Source of the DNA: Todiramphus chloris collaris
Taxonomy: Eukaryota; Chordata; Aves; Coraciiformes; Alcedinidae
Direction of reading: 5' to 3'
DNA: 64,000 nucleotides
Assembly: GCA_025345505.1 (NCBI GenBank)
Contig: JANVCC010000012.1
Location: forward strand, 11,935,845-11,999,844
How positions within the stretch are numbered: the first letter of the stretch is position 1; every line of letters starts with the position of its first letter. Made by a program: the position numbers and the translations under genes. Positions 53,501 to 64,000 of this stretch are shown piece by piece. The notes under the pieces are model-generated. The model saw only the letters and a program-made list of their open reading frames with translations. It had not been told where the DNA came from and searched no databases.

Positions 53501-55038
53501 TGTAAAAATATGAACAAATGCAAGTCAGACAAAGTTTAATTAAATAAGCTGTCAATGTAGTCTTTATCAAATTTTTGTTTGTAAGGAACTTATCTGAAAT
53601 AAGATGTTGCATTGTTTTTTTTTAATTTAAATTAAGTAAGATAACATTAAGTAGATCTGTCTGAAAACTAGGGTGCATGTTTATTAATGCTCTGTGAACA
53701 TTTCTTCTAGATTTTTCAGTGAATAATCAAAACAAATGTGAATGATAGTTCTAACAACTAAAGTGAAGACCACTCTCTACTGTTGAAAAGACTGATGGAA
53801 TTTGAGCTTTTCTTTGCAGATAAAGTTTTTAAATTAATTTTGTCCTTAGGTACTGAAGTGACAGACATGACAAAAAGTCCATCTGTCTCCTAGTGTATGG
53901 CACATGCCACTGTAGAGTTAGTGTCATACTGTCATCCTACCAATACACCTTCTATATGTTAATAGGGGAGGATGCCTGTAGCTGGTAGAACAACTGAAAG
54001 ACTCATTTGCCACTTTCTCTTTCTACTAAGACTAGCAGATAAGGTGATAATTAGCGTCATTTAATTTTCCTTTCTGTTGGTACAGATGTTTTATGACTGT
54101 GCATTTAGTCACTTACACCACATTTTAATGCTACATGTACACAGGGTGTACTTATATTGGGCCAGGTGAATCCACTGAAGTGTGAACAGTGTCAATAATA
54201 AAATAAAATATGCATTTATTCTGTAGATACATGCCTACAGTTATGTGTGTGCATTATATTCTCTACCTCCTTAGGCATATCATAATATAATATTCCCTCT
54301 CTTTTTTAATAGAAACATAATAAATTCTAATATAAACATATAGTATTTAAATTGAGGGAAAGGCACTGACAAAAACAGGTAGTGCCAATGATGCAAAGTG
54401 CATCTCTATGTGCTGAGTACTTTGTTATTACAGGGTTGTGACAAAAATTCTCAGCCATTGTTGAAGCTGAAGACAATATAGACACATCCTCTGAGAAGCT
54501 GGACTGGTTTTGGCTGGGATTGAGTTAATTTTCTTTGTAGTAGCTAATACAGTGCTGTGTTTTGTATCTCTGACCAAAACAGTGTGGGTAACACAGGGAT
54601 AATTTATCTGTGGCTGAACAGTGCTTACACAGCATCAAAGTCTTTTCTGTTTCTCACACTGCCCAGCCAGAGAGTGTGTTGAAGGATGTGCAATAGGTTC
54701 TGAGGGAACACAGCCAGGCAGGTGAACAGAACTAACCAAAGAGATACTCCATGCCATAAGGAAGGAGGAAGCAGGGACATTCAGCATTATGGCATTTATC
54801 TTCCCAAGACACTGTTACGTGTGACGGACCTCTGCTTTCCTGAGCATGGCTCTAAACAGCTTCTGGGAATTACTGAATGAATTCCTTGGTTTGCTTTGCT
54901 TGCATGTTCAGCTTTTGCATTGCTTATTAAATTCTTTATATCAATCGACAAGTTTTCCCACTTTACCCTTCTGGTTCTCTTCCCCATCTACTGGAGTGAA
55001 TGGCATGTGTTGGAGTAGGCAAGTGGCTGTGTGAAGTA

Positions 55039-55044
55039 GCTATG
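55039..55044. repeat. Target-site duplication GCTATG (left copy)
   Basis: Six bases repeated exactly at 55529-55534, bracketing the inner LTR. Six base pairs is the usual size for class II (ERVK/beta- and alpharetrovirus-like) integration. Confidence 0.88.
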
Positions 55045-55528
55045 TGTCGAGGAATGGCTCAAGGAGCAGGGTGGACATGGGTACGTGGCTGCAAGTGTGA
55101 ACAAGCCAGCAGATGGGCAATGAATCGTCCTTGAGCAAGTGATAAGAGGAAGACAAAGCAATAAAACAATCAACTAACAGGCCTCTTTCCCAGGGCGCAC
55201 TGACCAAAAACAGGAGACTTGGGAGGTGCAGAAAGGGGGAGGCTGCGCCTGCAGCGAGAAGCAGGAAGAACCGCCGCTTCCCTGAACTGGGGGGGGGAAT
55301 GGGCCAGGGTGCTTAAGCGTGCTTGCTGTATGTAGACCAATCATAATATGTATTAGAGCGTGTGAACTGTATGTAGCCAATCATAATATGTATTAGAGCG
55401 TGTGAACTGTAGGTAACCAATCAGTAATAAGCAAGAAACATATAAGCGAAGCATAGACAGTAGTAAAGTTGAACATGATTGTAACTCATATTGAGTCCTG
55501 ATCATTGTTCCCAGGCCTTTTCCCAACA
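55045..55528 (+). mobile_element. ERVK-like solo LTR nested in an ERVL-like LTR
   Basis: A 484-base block starts TGTCGAGG and ends CCCAACA, flanked by the perfect 6-bp duplication GCTATG. Its sequence is unlike the ERVL LTRs around it. It has a U3-like part with three CCAAT boxes 40 bases apart, a TATAA at 55441-55445, a possible polyadenylation-like GTAAAG near 55463, and 'aactcatattgagtcctg' near the end, a wording seen in R/U5 of avian class II LTRs. This sets the + orientation. No internal genes are present: a solo LTR. It must be younger than the LTR it interrupts. Confidence 0.88.
55337..55445 (+). promoter_or_regulatory. LTR promoter: three CCAAT boxes and a TATA box
   Basis: CCAAT starts at 55337, 55377 and 55417, exactly 40 bases apart, because a 40-bp unit (CCAATCATAATATGTATTAG...) is present twice and partly a third time. 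TATAA follows at 55441-55445, 24 bases after the start of the last CCAAT. This arrangement is expected of a U3 enhancer-promoter; activity in the host is not shown. Confidence 0.75.
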
Positions 55529-55534
55529 GCTATG
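55529..55534. repeat. Target-site duplication GCTATG (right copy)
   Basis: Exact copy of 55039-55044. Removing the inner LTR and one copy restores a continuous ERVL LTR end. Confidence 0.88.
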
Positions 55535-55555
55535 TACCAAAGTTAAACCACAACA

Positions 55556-58500
55556 GAAGCTAACCTGCAAAGTCTTTGTCCACCATGTTAATCCACGAAA
55601 GCGGATTTTCATGCCATATAGCTATCCATGAAGCCTGCTGGATACATTTTTTTCTTTCCATATGTTCAGATGGTACTGTGATGAGAGTGATGGAAGAAAG
55701 AAGTAGAGTATAATGTATTGTCTCTGCATAAACAAAGGATGTAATTATATCATTCTATCAAATTAGCACTTCAGCATCACATTGCTTTAAAGTGTGATTT
55801 AAGTGCTAATATGAAACAGTTGTGAAACTTGTGCAACTTCTGAACCTTGAGACTCCTTTTACCTATGTATTGTACCAGAAGTAAAGGGTCACCCCCATTC
55901 AGAATGACCTGTTTTCTTAACAGTTTATGATGTTTAAATCTCCAATTCTCTCATATTCTCTGCCTTTCTGTTTCTTAATCAGTTTGCATAATGAAAAGCC
56001 CATGTATTAAGAAAGCATGCTGAAGTTTTGCAGCCAAGTCACCACTTAACACTACCTGGTCTTTGAATCTTATTATACACAACTGAGAATATTGAATTCA
56101 CTCCTGTCAGTAAGACTTTATTATATGACATGAGTCTGAACCAGATTATATAATTGACATCTGCATAATATAAATGGAAAGGAGTTGCTGTGTATAGTGG
56201 GAAACACTAGAAACAGATTTTTTTTTCTTTATTTTGATCACTGAAGCTGTGCCAATTTATGCTATTTCATAGTGAAGTGATTTGTTAAAAATAATCAGAT
56301 AATATTCATAAGTATTCCAATTATACTTAGCTTAAAGGAAGAATAAGGAAGCTAAGTATCTTGCAGAGATTCCACTGGAAACTGCATCATGTACTTCTAT
56401 GGTTTGGGGTTTTTTATTACTTTAGTCACCTGTTCATACCCTGCATATCTCATAAGGGTAAATTTCCATTCTGGCCCCTGAGTCATTCTTAGTCAACAAG
56501 TGGATTATACTTCACCAAACAAATGATCTTCCTGCTGGACTCACAAATGGAGAGATTTTCTGTTCTTTCATCTATCTATGAATATTTATTACTCTACTAG
56601 GTAAGTCTAATAAGAGTCTGATTTAAAACCCATTGAACTCAAAAGAAGTCTTTCAGATTATTTTAATGGGATTTGATGCTGACCCTAAGACTTTATGTCA
56701 GTAGATGTTACTGAGAGCTGTAAATATTCTGAAGAGATAGGGAATGAACACAAAACAGCAGAGCCTGGTTTGCATGTATAAAGAAACTGGATGTCTCAGG
56801 TTTCACTAAGAGCTTTTTATTTAGCTGCTACATCAACCACTTGACAAATGAAGCTGTCTTTAGTGTCTTACTCACAGGCAGTCAGAACTCTCCTTATTCC
56901 CTTATCTTTTATTAGCCTACATTCTGTTTGATACCCACAAGAAGAATAAGATTGTACTGTGCTGCAAATAGTAGGGAGATATTTATGACCAATTGTCTAA
57001 ATTGTGGTTTGAAGACTATTCCCCAAGATAATTGAAGAAAACACCTAGAAGAGGTTTATAAAGATAAAAATCTAGAAAAGTAGCTCTCAAAGTAAGGTAT
57101 GTATGTCTTTTTTATATGAGTGTGCATATATTTATATCTTATATTTTAGCTGATAAACACCAGAAGTTTGTTGTTTGTATATGAATACATATAATAATAA
57201 TATCTATCCATCCATCTATGCATTTAACTTTCAGTGAGACTATGACATGTTTACATGTGAACTTAGTCTTACAATGGAAAAACAACTGCAGAGGACCATT
57301 AACTGAGAATCATTGACAGCTTTTGTCATTATTCCAAAGCAAAATTCTTCCTGAAATACATGATAATTTCGTTCATTTATAATGGCTGTACAGGGGTATA
57401 TTATTTTAACTTCTTTTTTCAAAATCAATTGGCAATACTTAGCAATTTATTAGTACAAAGTTCCTTATGCCATGTATAATTTCTTGGTTGACCTAAATGT
57501 CACATACATAGTTTATGTTGTGAGTAGTCTCAAAATACCTGTGTGATGATTGTTGTCCAGTCCTCTGTGGTTCCTTGGATGTGTCAAGTAACATAGCCTG
57601 TCACTAACTCTAGTAAAAAAAGAACTCTCCAATTGTTGCTGGAAAGATAAATTGAGATGTGCAGTTGAAGTTGAGATCCAATCAAGAGGGCAACAGTGAT
57701 TACCCTTATCAGGAGATACTTGCTGTTTCCTCCCTTCTCTCCTGACACACATGGCATGTCAATTATTTTCTGACCCTACAAATGGAAAATAGAAGATTAC
57801 ACATGAACTTCAGGCTTATGTGTGACGGGATGGTGTGCACTGCTGAAAACATATAGAAAGGTGAAGAGCTATTTTCAGTGTCTATTCATTTCTTTGATAT
57901 TTGCAGCAATATAAAGAGATCAGCAAACAATGTACTAAGGACATGCTTCTATTTTTGAAATGTACTCTAAAGGATTAAAGTGTTCTATTTGATCCTGCCA
58001 TTGAATTTGGAATTTGGATAGGAGATAAAGAGAGGCAATATATATAAAGCTGAATTCTGTTTAACATCCAGATACAAAAGAAGTAGTGCTCTGTCTTGGA
58101 AACCTAATAGTGTTGAATATGTCCTGGTAGAATTATCAGAACATTACCAAACAGCTGATGTCAACAAAATCAATTAAAGTGTTCTGAGAATTTAAGAACA
58201 AGTAGAATTTGTTAATTTGGTAAGATCTCTGTATCACCTGACATTAGATTTCACACAACCCTTTTACCAAGACCAGTAACTTCTGTTCTTCTTGAGAAGA
58301 TTTTGCCACCTCTGTAATTAGTGCTTTGACACAAATTTTGCCCTTAACCCTTAAAGGAATGCATGACCTTAGATTTCATCAGTTGCAACAATTGTCCATT
58401 GAACATAATTTATTTTTCATAAGTTAAAAGAAAATTAATATTCTATATAGTCTTTATGATATTCCATGAACTATGGATCTGTATGTATGAGAAATTATGG

Positions 58501-59399
58501 AGTACAAGAAAAAGTAGATTTAAAAATGTTTTTAACATGCAAAATTTTATTTGTGCCTTGGTACAAGATATATAACAACAATAAAACATTATGAGATTGG
58601 TATTCAAGATTGTTGAAGTTTGTAGTTAATTTTATCTTTTAAATAATTATTTTTGTAATATCTAAAAATATTTTGTAAACACAAAAAATTAAAATTTTGA
58701 CAAAATAAATGTAGGTATGTTAAAAAAAATTAATACCAATAACTTAAATTTTATCCTAGAGTTTTGCATTTATTATTCTCTGTTAAATTCAAAATGCTTA
58801 ATTTTTTTTTTTTTTTCCTCTTCAAGCTGTCACTGAAACACAGAAATAAATTAGCTCATGTGGCCTAAATTTTTGATAGTATCAAACCATGATACGGTGT
58901 ATTTTCATATAAAAATATTTAAAATTGTAAATTAATTGAAAAAAAAAAACTAAAACAAACAACAAAAGAAGTTTTAAAAATAGGTTATTACACAATGCCC
59001 TTGCAATATGGATAGATAGCAAACTGTGTTATGGCTGCTGTGATATGAGCAGATATTATAGTCAAAGGATGTAGTTATTAATTGTTAAGTTTTCTTGTCA
59101 GGACAGAGTACTTTGTAATGATCTGGAATAAAGCAAACCTTTCTATTCCTGTGTTAAGGCAAAAGCTGGCATGTAAAGTGTTTTTTTAAATACAAAAATA
59201 AAATGAAAAAATCTTGTATCTGAAAAAACTTTCTTTCAGATTCCTTAAGAATTAATCTACACAAAAATCATACATTGTTTACTCCTGTTCTTTCTCTATG
59301 AGCTGGATCTTTTGCTCAGATTGCCTTTCCCTTACAGATAGATCACGACAGAAGCCCCCTGTAAAACTGCAGCTGGAGTGGAATCATGACAATTTCACT
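55556..59399. other. AT-rich unique-looking DNA without a gene
   Basis: No gene, RNA gene or transposon is recognised in this stretch beyond short A- and T-rich runs (for example near 58800-58815 and 58940-58950). Confidence 0.5.
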
Positions 59400-60084
59400 A
59401 AATTGTTGGTAAGTTCATAATGTATTCTCTCTGCTACTTCTTCCTTGTCACATTTTTCCCCTGCTCTAGTGTAGAGTCCTTAATGAACTTCTCTAATGTG
59501 GGTCCTGCCTATGTGCTGCAGTTCTTAACATCTCCAGCATGGGTCCTTTCCATGGGTTATAGTGCCTCAGGCACAGACTGCTCTAGTATAGGTCACTTGA
59601 GAGGCCACAGGTCCTGCCAGTAAATCTTCCCCTGCATGGCCTGGGGATGTCACAGCTTCCTTCAGGGCGTATCCACCTGCTCTGACATGGGGTCTTCCAT
59701 GGGCTGCAATGTGGGTATCTCCTCCACTGTAATTCTTCATGAGATGCAGGGGCACAACCTGCATCACCATGTTCTCCATCAGTTGCAGGGGGATCTCTCT
59801 TCTGCATACTGAAGCACATCCTCCCTCTCCTTCTCTAACCTCGGTGTCTGTAGGACAGTTTATCTAACATTTTCTCATTCCTCTCTCACAGCTGCTGATT
59901 TTACCCTTTCTTACCCTTTCACAGAGGTGCCACCAGCATCACTAACATGGTTAGCTTTCTTCCATACTGGAGATGTCTGGAGCTGGCTTTTTCTGATGTG
60001 GGGGCAGCTGCTGGTGTCTTCTCACAGAAGCCACTCCTCTAACCTCACCCCTTGCTGCCAAAACCTTGCCATGACTAATATACA
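59400..60084 (-). mobile_element. Old ERV LTR-like fragment (same type as 263-1244)
   Basis: This block is richer in GC than its surroundings and contains repeated 'ctccagcatgggtcc'-like units, then 'ttctcattcctctctcacagctgctg', a 'cacagaagccactcc' segment and a closing 'ccaaaaccttgccatgactaatataca'. These match the right two-thirds of the block at 263-1244 and a large LTR type common in songbird genomes. The left end is indistinct; similarity may start slightly before 59400. No TSD was found. Fragmentary and old. Confidence 0.65.
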
Positions 60085-61544
60085 GAGATAAATAATTTTG
60101 CTCTAAGAGAATAGTAAAGACTATTCAGGGTAATGAAAAATAAAAGTGGTTTATCTGACTCAGTCACAAATATGTAATAGGTTGTTAGTTTATTTAGCTT
60201 AACATAAAGATATCTATAGCATTCTTCTCCAGACATTCACAGTTCAAAATAAATAACATTTTAACAGGAATCCTTGGTAATATGGGTGCTTTCTTACATC
60301 AAGGTTTCAGAAAACAGTTGGGCACCATAAGCATGGAGGCTTTCTAATAAAGTTACTAGTACAGAAACCACTCACATTCTACAAGTCCATCCATAAAGTA
60401 ATAAATGAACAGCTATGTCAAGTTCAAGTGTCCTGAATGTACTAGTGAAGGGACTCTGTAGTTGTACCATCTAGCTTTTGAAGTTTTGCATTCTAGGGCT
60501 TTAGGTAAAATAACTACACTAAAAAAATGTTCAGGTTTCAATATTTGTGTTTCAAAGTCCATTTTATGAACTGCATCTAGACCAAGGGCAATTTGTAGTC
60601 CATGACATGTCTTGACTGCCAAGTTTTCTGGATTAAGCAGTTGAACAAGTCATTTAGAGGTCACTTTTAGTTTACACAGCTAGATTTCCTTCCCTCAAAG
60701 GGGGTCAAAGGCCTTGCTTCTTATCCTTATGTGGGGCACAGCATGTATCTGAACCATTTATTTCCTCTAACTTAGATACTGTCTTTGACATGTGACATGC
60801 CTCAGTGGATCATGAACTTAAAATCCAACAAGTGATAGATTTTTTACTTTCAAGCAAGATGAAAGTTGATTTACTGCATCTAGTCCTGAGCTCCTCTCTG
60901 TAATTTCCATTGTACTGAAAAATATAGTGAAGGAAACCTAACCCATAGTTTCCATGAACAAGTCTTAGTTTTTAAGACAGAGCTTAATCTAAAAAAATCA
61001 AGTATGTTCTGCAATTCACCTGGATATTTTGGAACTCCAAATAATGTTATGTCAACTGGCCTTAAATTCTGCACTTAGAAATGTGAAGTTATGGAAGATA
61101 TAACAAATCACATTTTCAAGCTTTTTTGTTTGTACACTTCCATACTGGATGCTCATAATTCAAGTAAAGGGGACTAACAATATTTTTTATATTAAAATAG
61201 AATATTAACAAGGTTCAAAAGGATTGCTTTTCAAATTTCTAATTATAGAGATGTATTTGTCTTTGTGTGTTTCTATGCAGAATATGGTCCTCTATCACAA
61301 AAATGGCCATTATCTTACTTGATAGTGATACTGCTGCTCTGCTATTTTATAACTTTGGAAAGGTACCAATTTTTATTCTATTTCAGAGTCTTTAAAAGTC
61401 CACTATTTTTAATTATTTATTATTTAAATATTCTGCTGTTTCTTGTTAACTGCATAAGGAAACTGACATTGCCTTTAGCAACTTGCTAAGTTCCTTGGTA
61501 TTTAGTAAAAGCTAAACATGGTGAGTATATTTGATGTATGTTTA
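60085..61544. other. AT-rich unique-looking DNA without a gene
   Basis: Nothing recognised. Frames are short and lack domains. Confidence 0.5.
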
Positions 61545-62085
61545 CTTGGTGTTGGCTGGGCATAGTGGTTAGTACTGGGCTATGTTTTGAATTTGTGTTG
61601 AAAACACTGTTGATTATACAGGGATGTTTTAATTGCTGCTGAACAGTGCTTAGGGTCAAGGCCTTTTCTGCTTCTCACACCACCCCACCAGCAAGTAGGC
61701 AGGGAGTTTACAAAAAGTTGGGAGGGGATGCAGCTGGGACCAACCAACTAAAGGGATATTCTGTACCATATGACATCATGCTCAACATATAAAACTAGGG
61801 GAAGAAGAAGGAGGGGGAGATATTCAGAATGATAGCATGTCTTCCTAAGTAACTACTATGTGTGATGTGTCTCTGCTTTCCTGGAGATGGCTGAACACCT
61901 GTCTGCTGATGGGTACCAGTGAATTAATTCCTTGTTTTATTTTGCTTGTGTGCCCAGCTTTTACTTTATATATTAAACTGTCTTTATTTAAACCCCAAAT
62001 TTTCTCACTTTTACTTTTCTGATTCTCTCCCCCATCCCACCAGAGGGGTGTGAGCAAGCAGCTGTGTGGTACTTTTAATTCACTG
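61545..62085 (+). mobile_element. Decayed ERVL-like LTR
   Basis: It resembles the LTR at 54500-55555 along its length: TGTTGGCTGGGCATAGTGG near the start, 'ctgaacagtgctta', 'ccttttctgcttctcacac', 'tttcctggagatggctgaacacc', 'tattaaactgtctttattt' and 'ttctgattctctcccccatcc', closing 'gcagctgtgtggtac'. The canonical TG and CA ends are not clear and no TSD was found, so the edges are approximate. It is visibly more diverged than the 54500 copy. Solo or fragmentary. Confidence 0.82.
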
Positions 62086-64000
62086 CAAGAAACTGAATAA
62101 ACTATTGAGTAACATTGCAAGTAAGTCACTCTGTGTACAATTAAAAGTGTATAATTTCTGACCAGACTTCCCTCCTTTGCCAAAGGTATACATTAGGACT
62201 TTAATGATGTGTGAAGATGAATTCCAGTTGTAACTGCACAAGCCTTCATAATATTTTAGGGAACAAATAATTAACATTTGGAAATATGTGTATATCTCAC
62301 ACAAGCAATCTGGTTCTCCTCCTCCTTCCTGTTTTGAAGTCAATAGCCTGTGTTACATCAACCATCTGCAATTCCATAGACAGGTGCAGGGTCAGCATCA
62401 CAGCTCCAAGCCTGGAGTTCAGAGAGAGATGAAAACATTGCTAAGCAACTAAGGAGAATTTCCAGCATCATAAAAAAACCACCCGACCCCAGAATACTTT
62501 TCTAAAAATACGGATGTTTTTATTTGTTTTTTGTACATTCCTCTGGATATGTCTTGTCCAGAGATAACAGTGTATGGGCTTGCTTGCAACTTTTCATTGT
62601 GTTGGAATAAGGAGAAGTATTTAAGGCTAATGATAAAGTCTGGGGGGAAAAAATCAGTTAATTTATCAAGGACTTGGCATGTTTTGGAATTAACAGACTA
62701 TTCTACAGTATTGATTGCCTTAGAAACATGATGCTACTTTCTAATAGCTGCAGGCACTAACCAAACTGCTGAGGTGGTGCAATGTTCCATGTAAGTATGG
62801 AGCAAGAGACTCTCCAAATCTTACATATTGTTGCGTCTGCTCAAATTTCCATACTTTTTTGTTTCCTTTCTATTGCTTGAGTGAGATAAACCATTCCTAA
62901 GAACTCTCCTCTCTACATATGCTTCTCCCTTTAATTCTGACCTAATAGTGGGGTTTTAGTCAAAATAACACCATCCACTACATACAGTTGACCACTTCAC
63001 TTTGGCAGAAATAAATTCCATTCCTGTTCACACAAGCATGTGGTTCAATGAAGTACGCAAGCAGAGATTTTATATGCATTGAAAGGTACTTTCATAAAGT
63101 CCATCAGTGCTAGGAAAGTAATATTTTTCATCAAACATCCTTTTATGAAAGTATAGCTATTGGGTGAAATTATGGTAGTAAATAGGAAAAGAAATATCCT
63201 GATTTAGATGAAAATAAGATCCTATTTTTTTCTTAGACTAAATCCAAACAGGCTTACTTAGAGATCATTGAATTTGTGTATGCATGTAATTAAATCATAG
63301 ATGGCATTTCAGGTTATCAATAAGAAAGACTAGCCAAGGCATGAATATGTTTTCAGTGAAAATGCTTACTAGATGACACTGTCAGCAAAAAAGAAGAATT
63401 AATCTTCTTTAATTGGGTTCCAAACTTTTGACCTCAAAATGTGAACTGATTATATAAACTTGTAATTATCTATCACTGTTTCTTTTTCTCTAAAGTGACT
63501 CTATATGACCTGTCTTCTTACTGTTATATAAGCATAAGCACAATATATGTCTCCTTTTCAGATTTAAGGCATACGGTTAGTATATTCCTAATATTGCTTC
63601 ATTCTCTTGTGTGTACTATTCTAGCTAATACATTTTCACTGTTTGATTTCCATTTATATGCTGATATTTCAGAAGACTTTCTATCGGTTCTGGGAATATA
63701 GATCCCTAGTCATGCACAAATTTTGATCTGCTTCTCATTTTATCTACAATGGGCATCACTTTCATACTCTGAATGCAACTTCTAAATTAAAATATCCTTT
63801 TAAAAATAGAATATGAAGTCATTTTGAGAAGCTGATCTGTTTAATAATTCATCTCTTCTGTGTTAACAATCATGGGTTTGATATTTAGGAACCAGAGGTA
63901 AATAAAAGACTCAAATCTTCCTTCTTGCATTTACTTGCATGTTCATCTTATTTCTGGCTTATTTCCTTTTTCTGTGCCCTGAAGGTTGTCAGAATAGATG
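62086..64000. other. AT-rich unique-looking DNA without a gene
   Basis: Nothing recognised to the end of the window. Confidence 0.5.

Larger units (their letters stand above)
43725..54499. other. AT-rich unique-looking DNA without a gene
   Basis: About 10.8 kb without a recognised gene. It contains an A19 run (48284-48302), an (AT)11 tract (50559-50580), a purine-rich GAGA stretch near 47965-48005, and an exon-like stretch at 51875-51946. The segments 44730-44960 and 50880-51240 read like possible conserved non-coding DNA, a judgement by eye only. Confidence 0.4.
54500..55555 (+). mobile_element. ERVL-like solo LTR, interrupted by another LTR
   Basis: The LTR opens TGGACTGGTTTTGGCTGGGA and closes GTTAAACCACAACA, the same ends as the 43135-43724 copy but on the + strand. 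The five bases GAAGC lie on both sides (54495-54499 and 55556-55560), a perfect 5-bp TSD. The polyadenylation region (TTATTAAATTCTTT, about 54925-54940) and the run into 'tttcccactttacccttctggttctc' are typical of this family. At 55045-55528 a different LTR is inserted; without it and its duplication this LTR is about 566 bases. No internal genes: a solo LTR. Confidence 0.93.

Noticed and set aside
59338-59408. An exon-like 71-base stretch with an acceptor (ctttcccttacag) and a perfect GTAAGT donor and one open frame
   Set aside because: The donor side runs directly into the LTR-like block and resembles the 'ggttgtggtcagttcat' part of that LTR type, so the donor is probably inside an old LTR rather than a host exon.

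Overview
This is a stretch of vertebrate, almost certainly bird, nuclear DNA. The evidence is the repeat content: several CR1-type LINE fragments, one ending in the ATTCTATG-like octamers of avian CR1 3' ends, plus many LTRs of endogenous retroviruses of the ERVL and ERVK kinds, and no mammalian SINEs. The density of LTRs, several with readable target-site duplications (TSDs), would fit a songbird, but that is inference. I found no protein-coding host gene, no rRNA or tRNA gene, no CRISPR array and no bacterial-style operon. The window is either intergenic or lies inside large introns. Most open reading frames are short and AT-rich chance frames, or lie inside repeats.

Layout: 263-1244, old ERV LTR-like sequence. 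1245-9620, AT-rich unique DNA. 9621-10614, 5'-truncated CR1 on the + strand. 13906-18938, an ERVL-like provirus on the - strand with its 5-bp TSD, LTR sequence at both ends, a tRNA-Lys1,2-type primer binding site, and gag-, protease-, RT- and RNase H-like parts; it is broken. 21490-24985, a cluster of three CR1 pieces in which a - strand CR1 sits inside a + strand CR1 and another - strand CR1 abuts it tail to tail. 35500-36225 and 43135-43724, two solo LTRs on the - strand. 54500-55555, an ERVL-like solo LTR on the + strand that is itself interrupted by an ERVK-like solo LTR at 55045-55528; both insertions keep perfect TSDs. 59400-60084, a second copy of the LTR-like family seen at 263-1244. 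61545-62085, a decayed ERVL-like LTR on the + strand.

The rest is AT-rich single-copy-looking DNA with scattered microsatellites and homopolymers. A few stretches have a good splice acceptor, a good donor and one open frame between them (best at 40821-40936). Similar ones occur on both strands, so they are as likely to be pseudoexons as real exons. I did not find a previously undescribed biological system. The most informative structures are the nested LTRs, the mixed-signature ERVL-like provirus and the CR1 nest.
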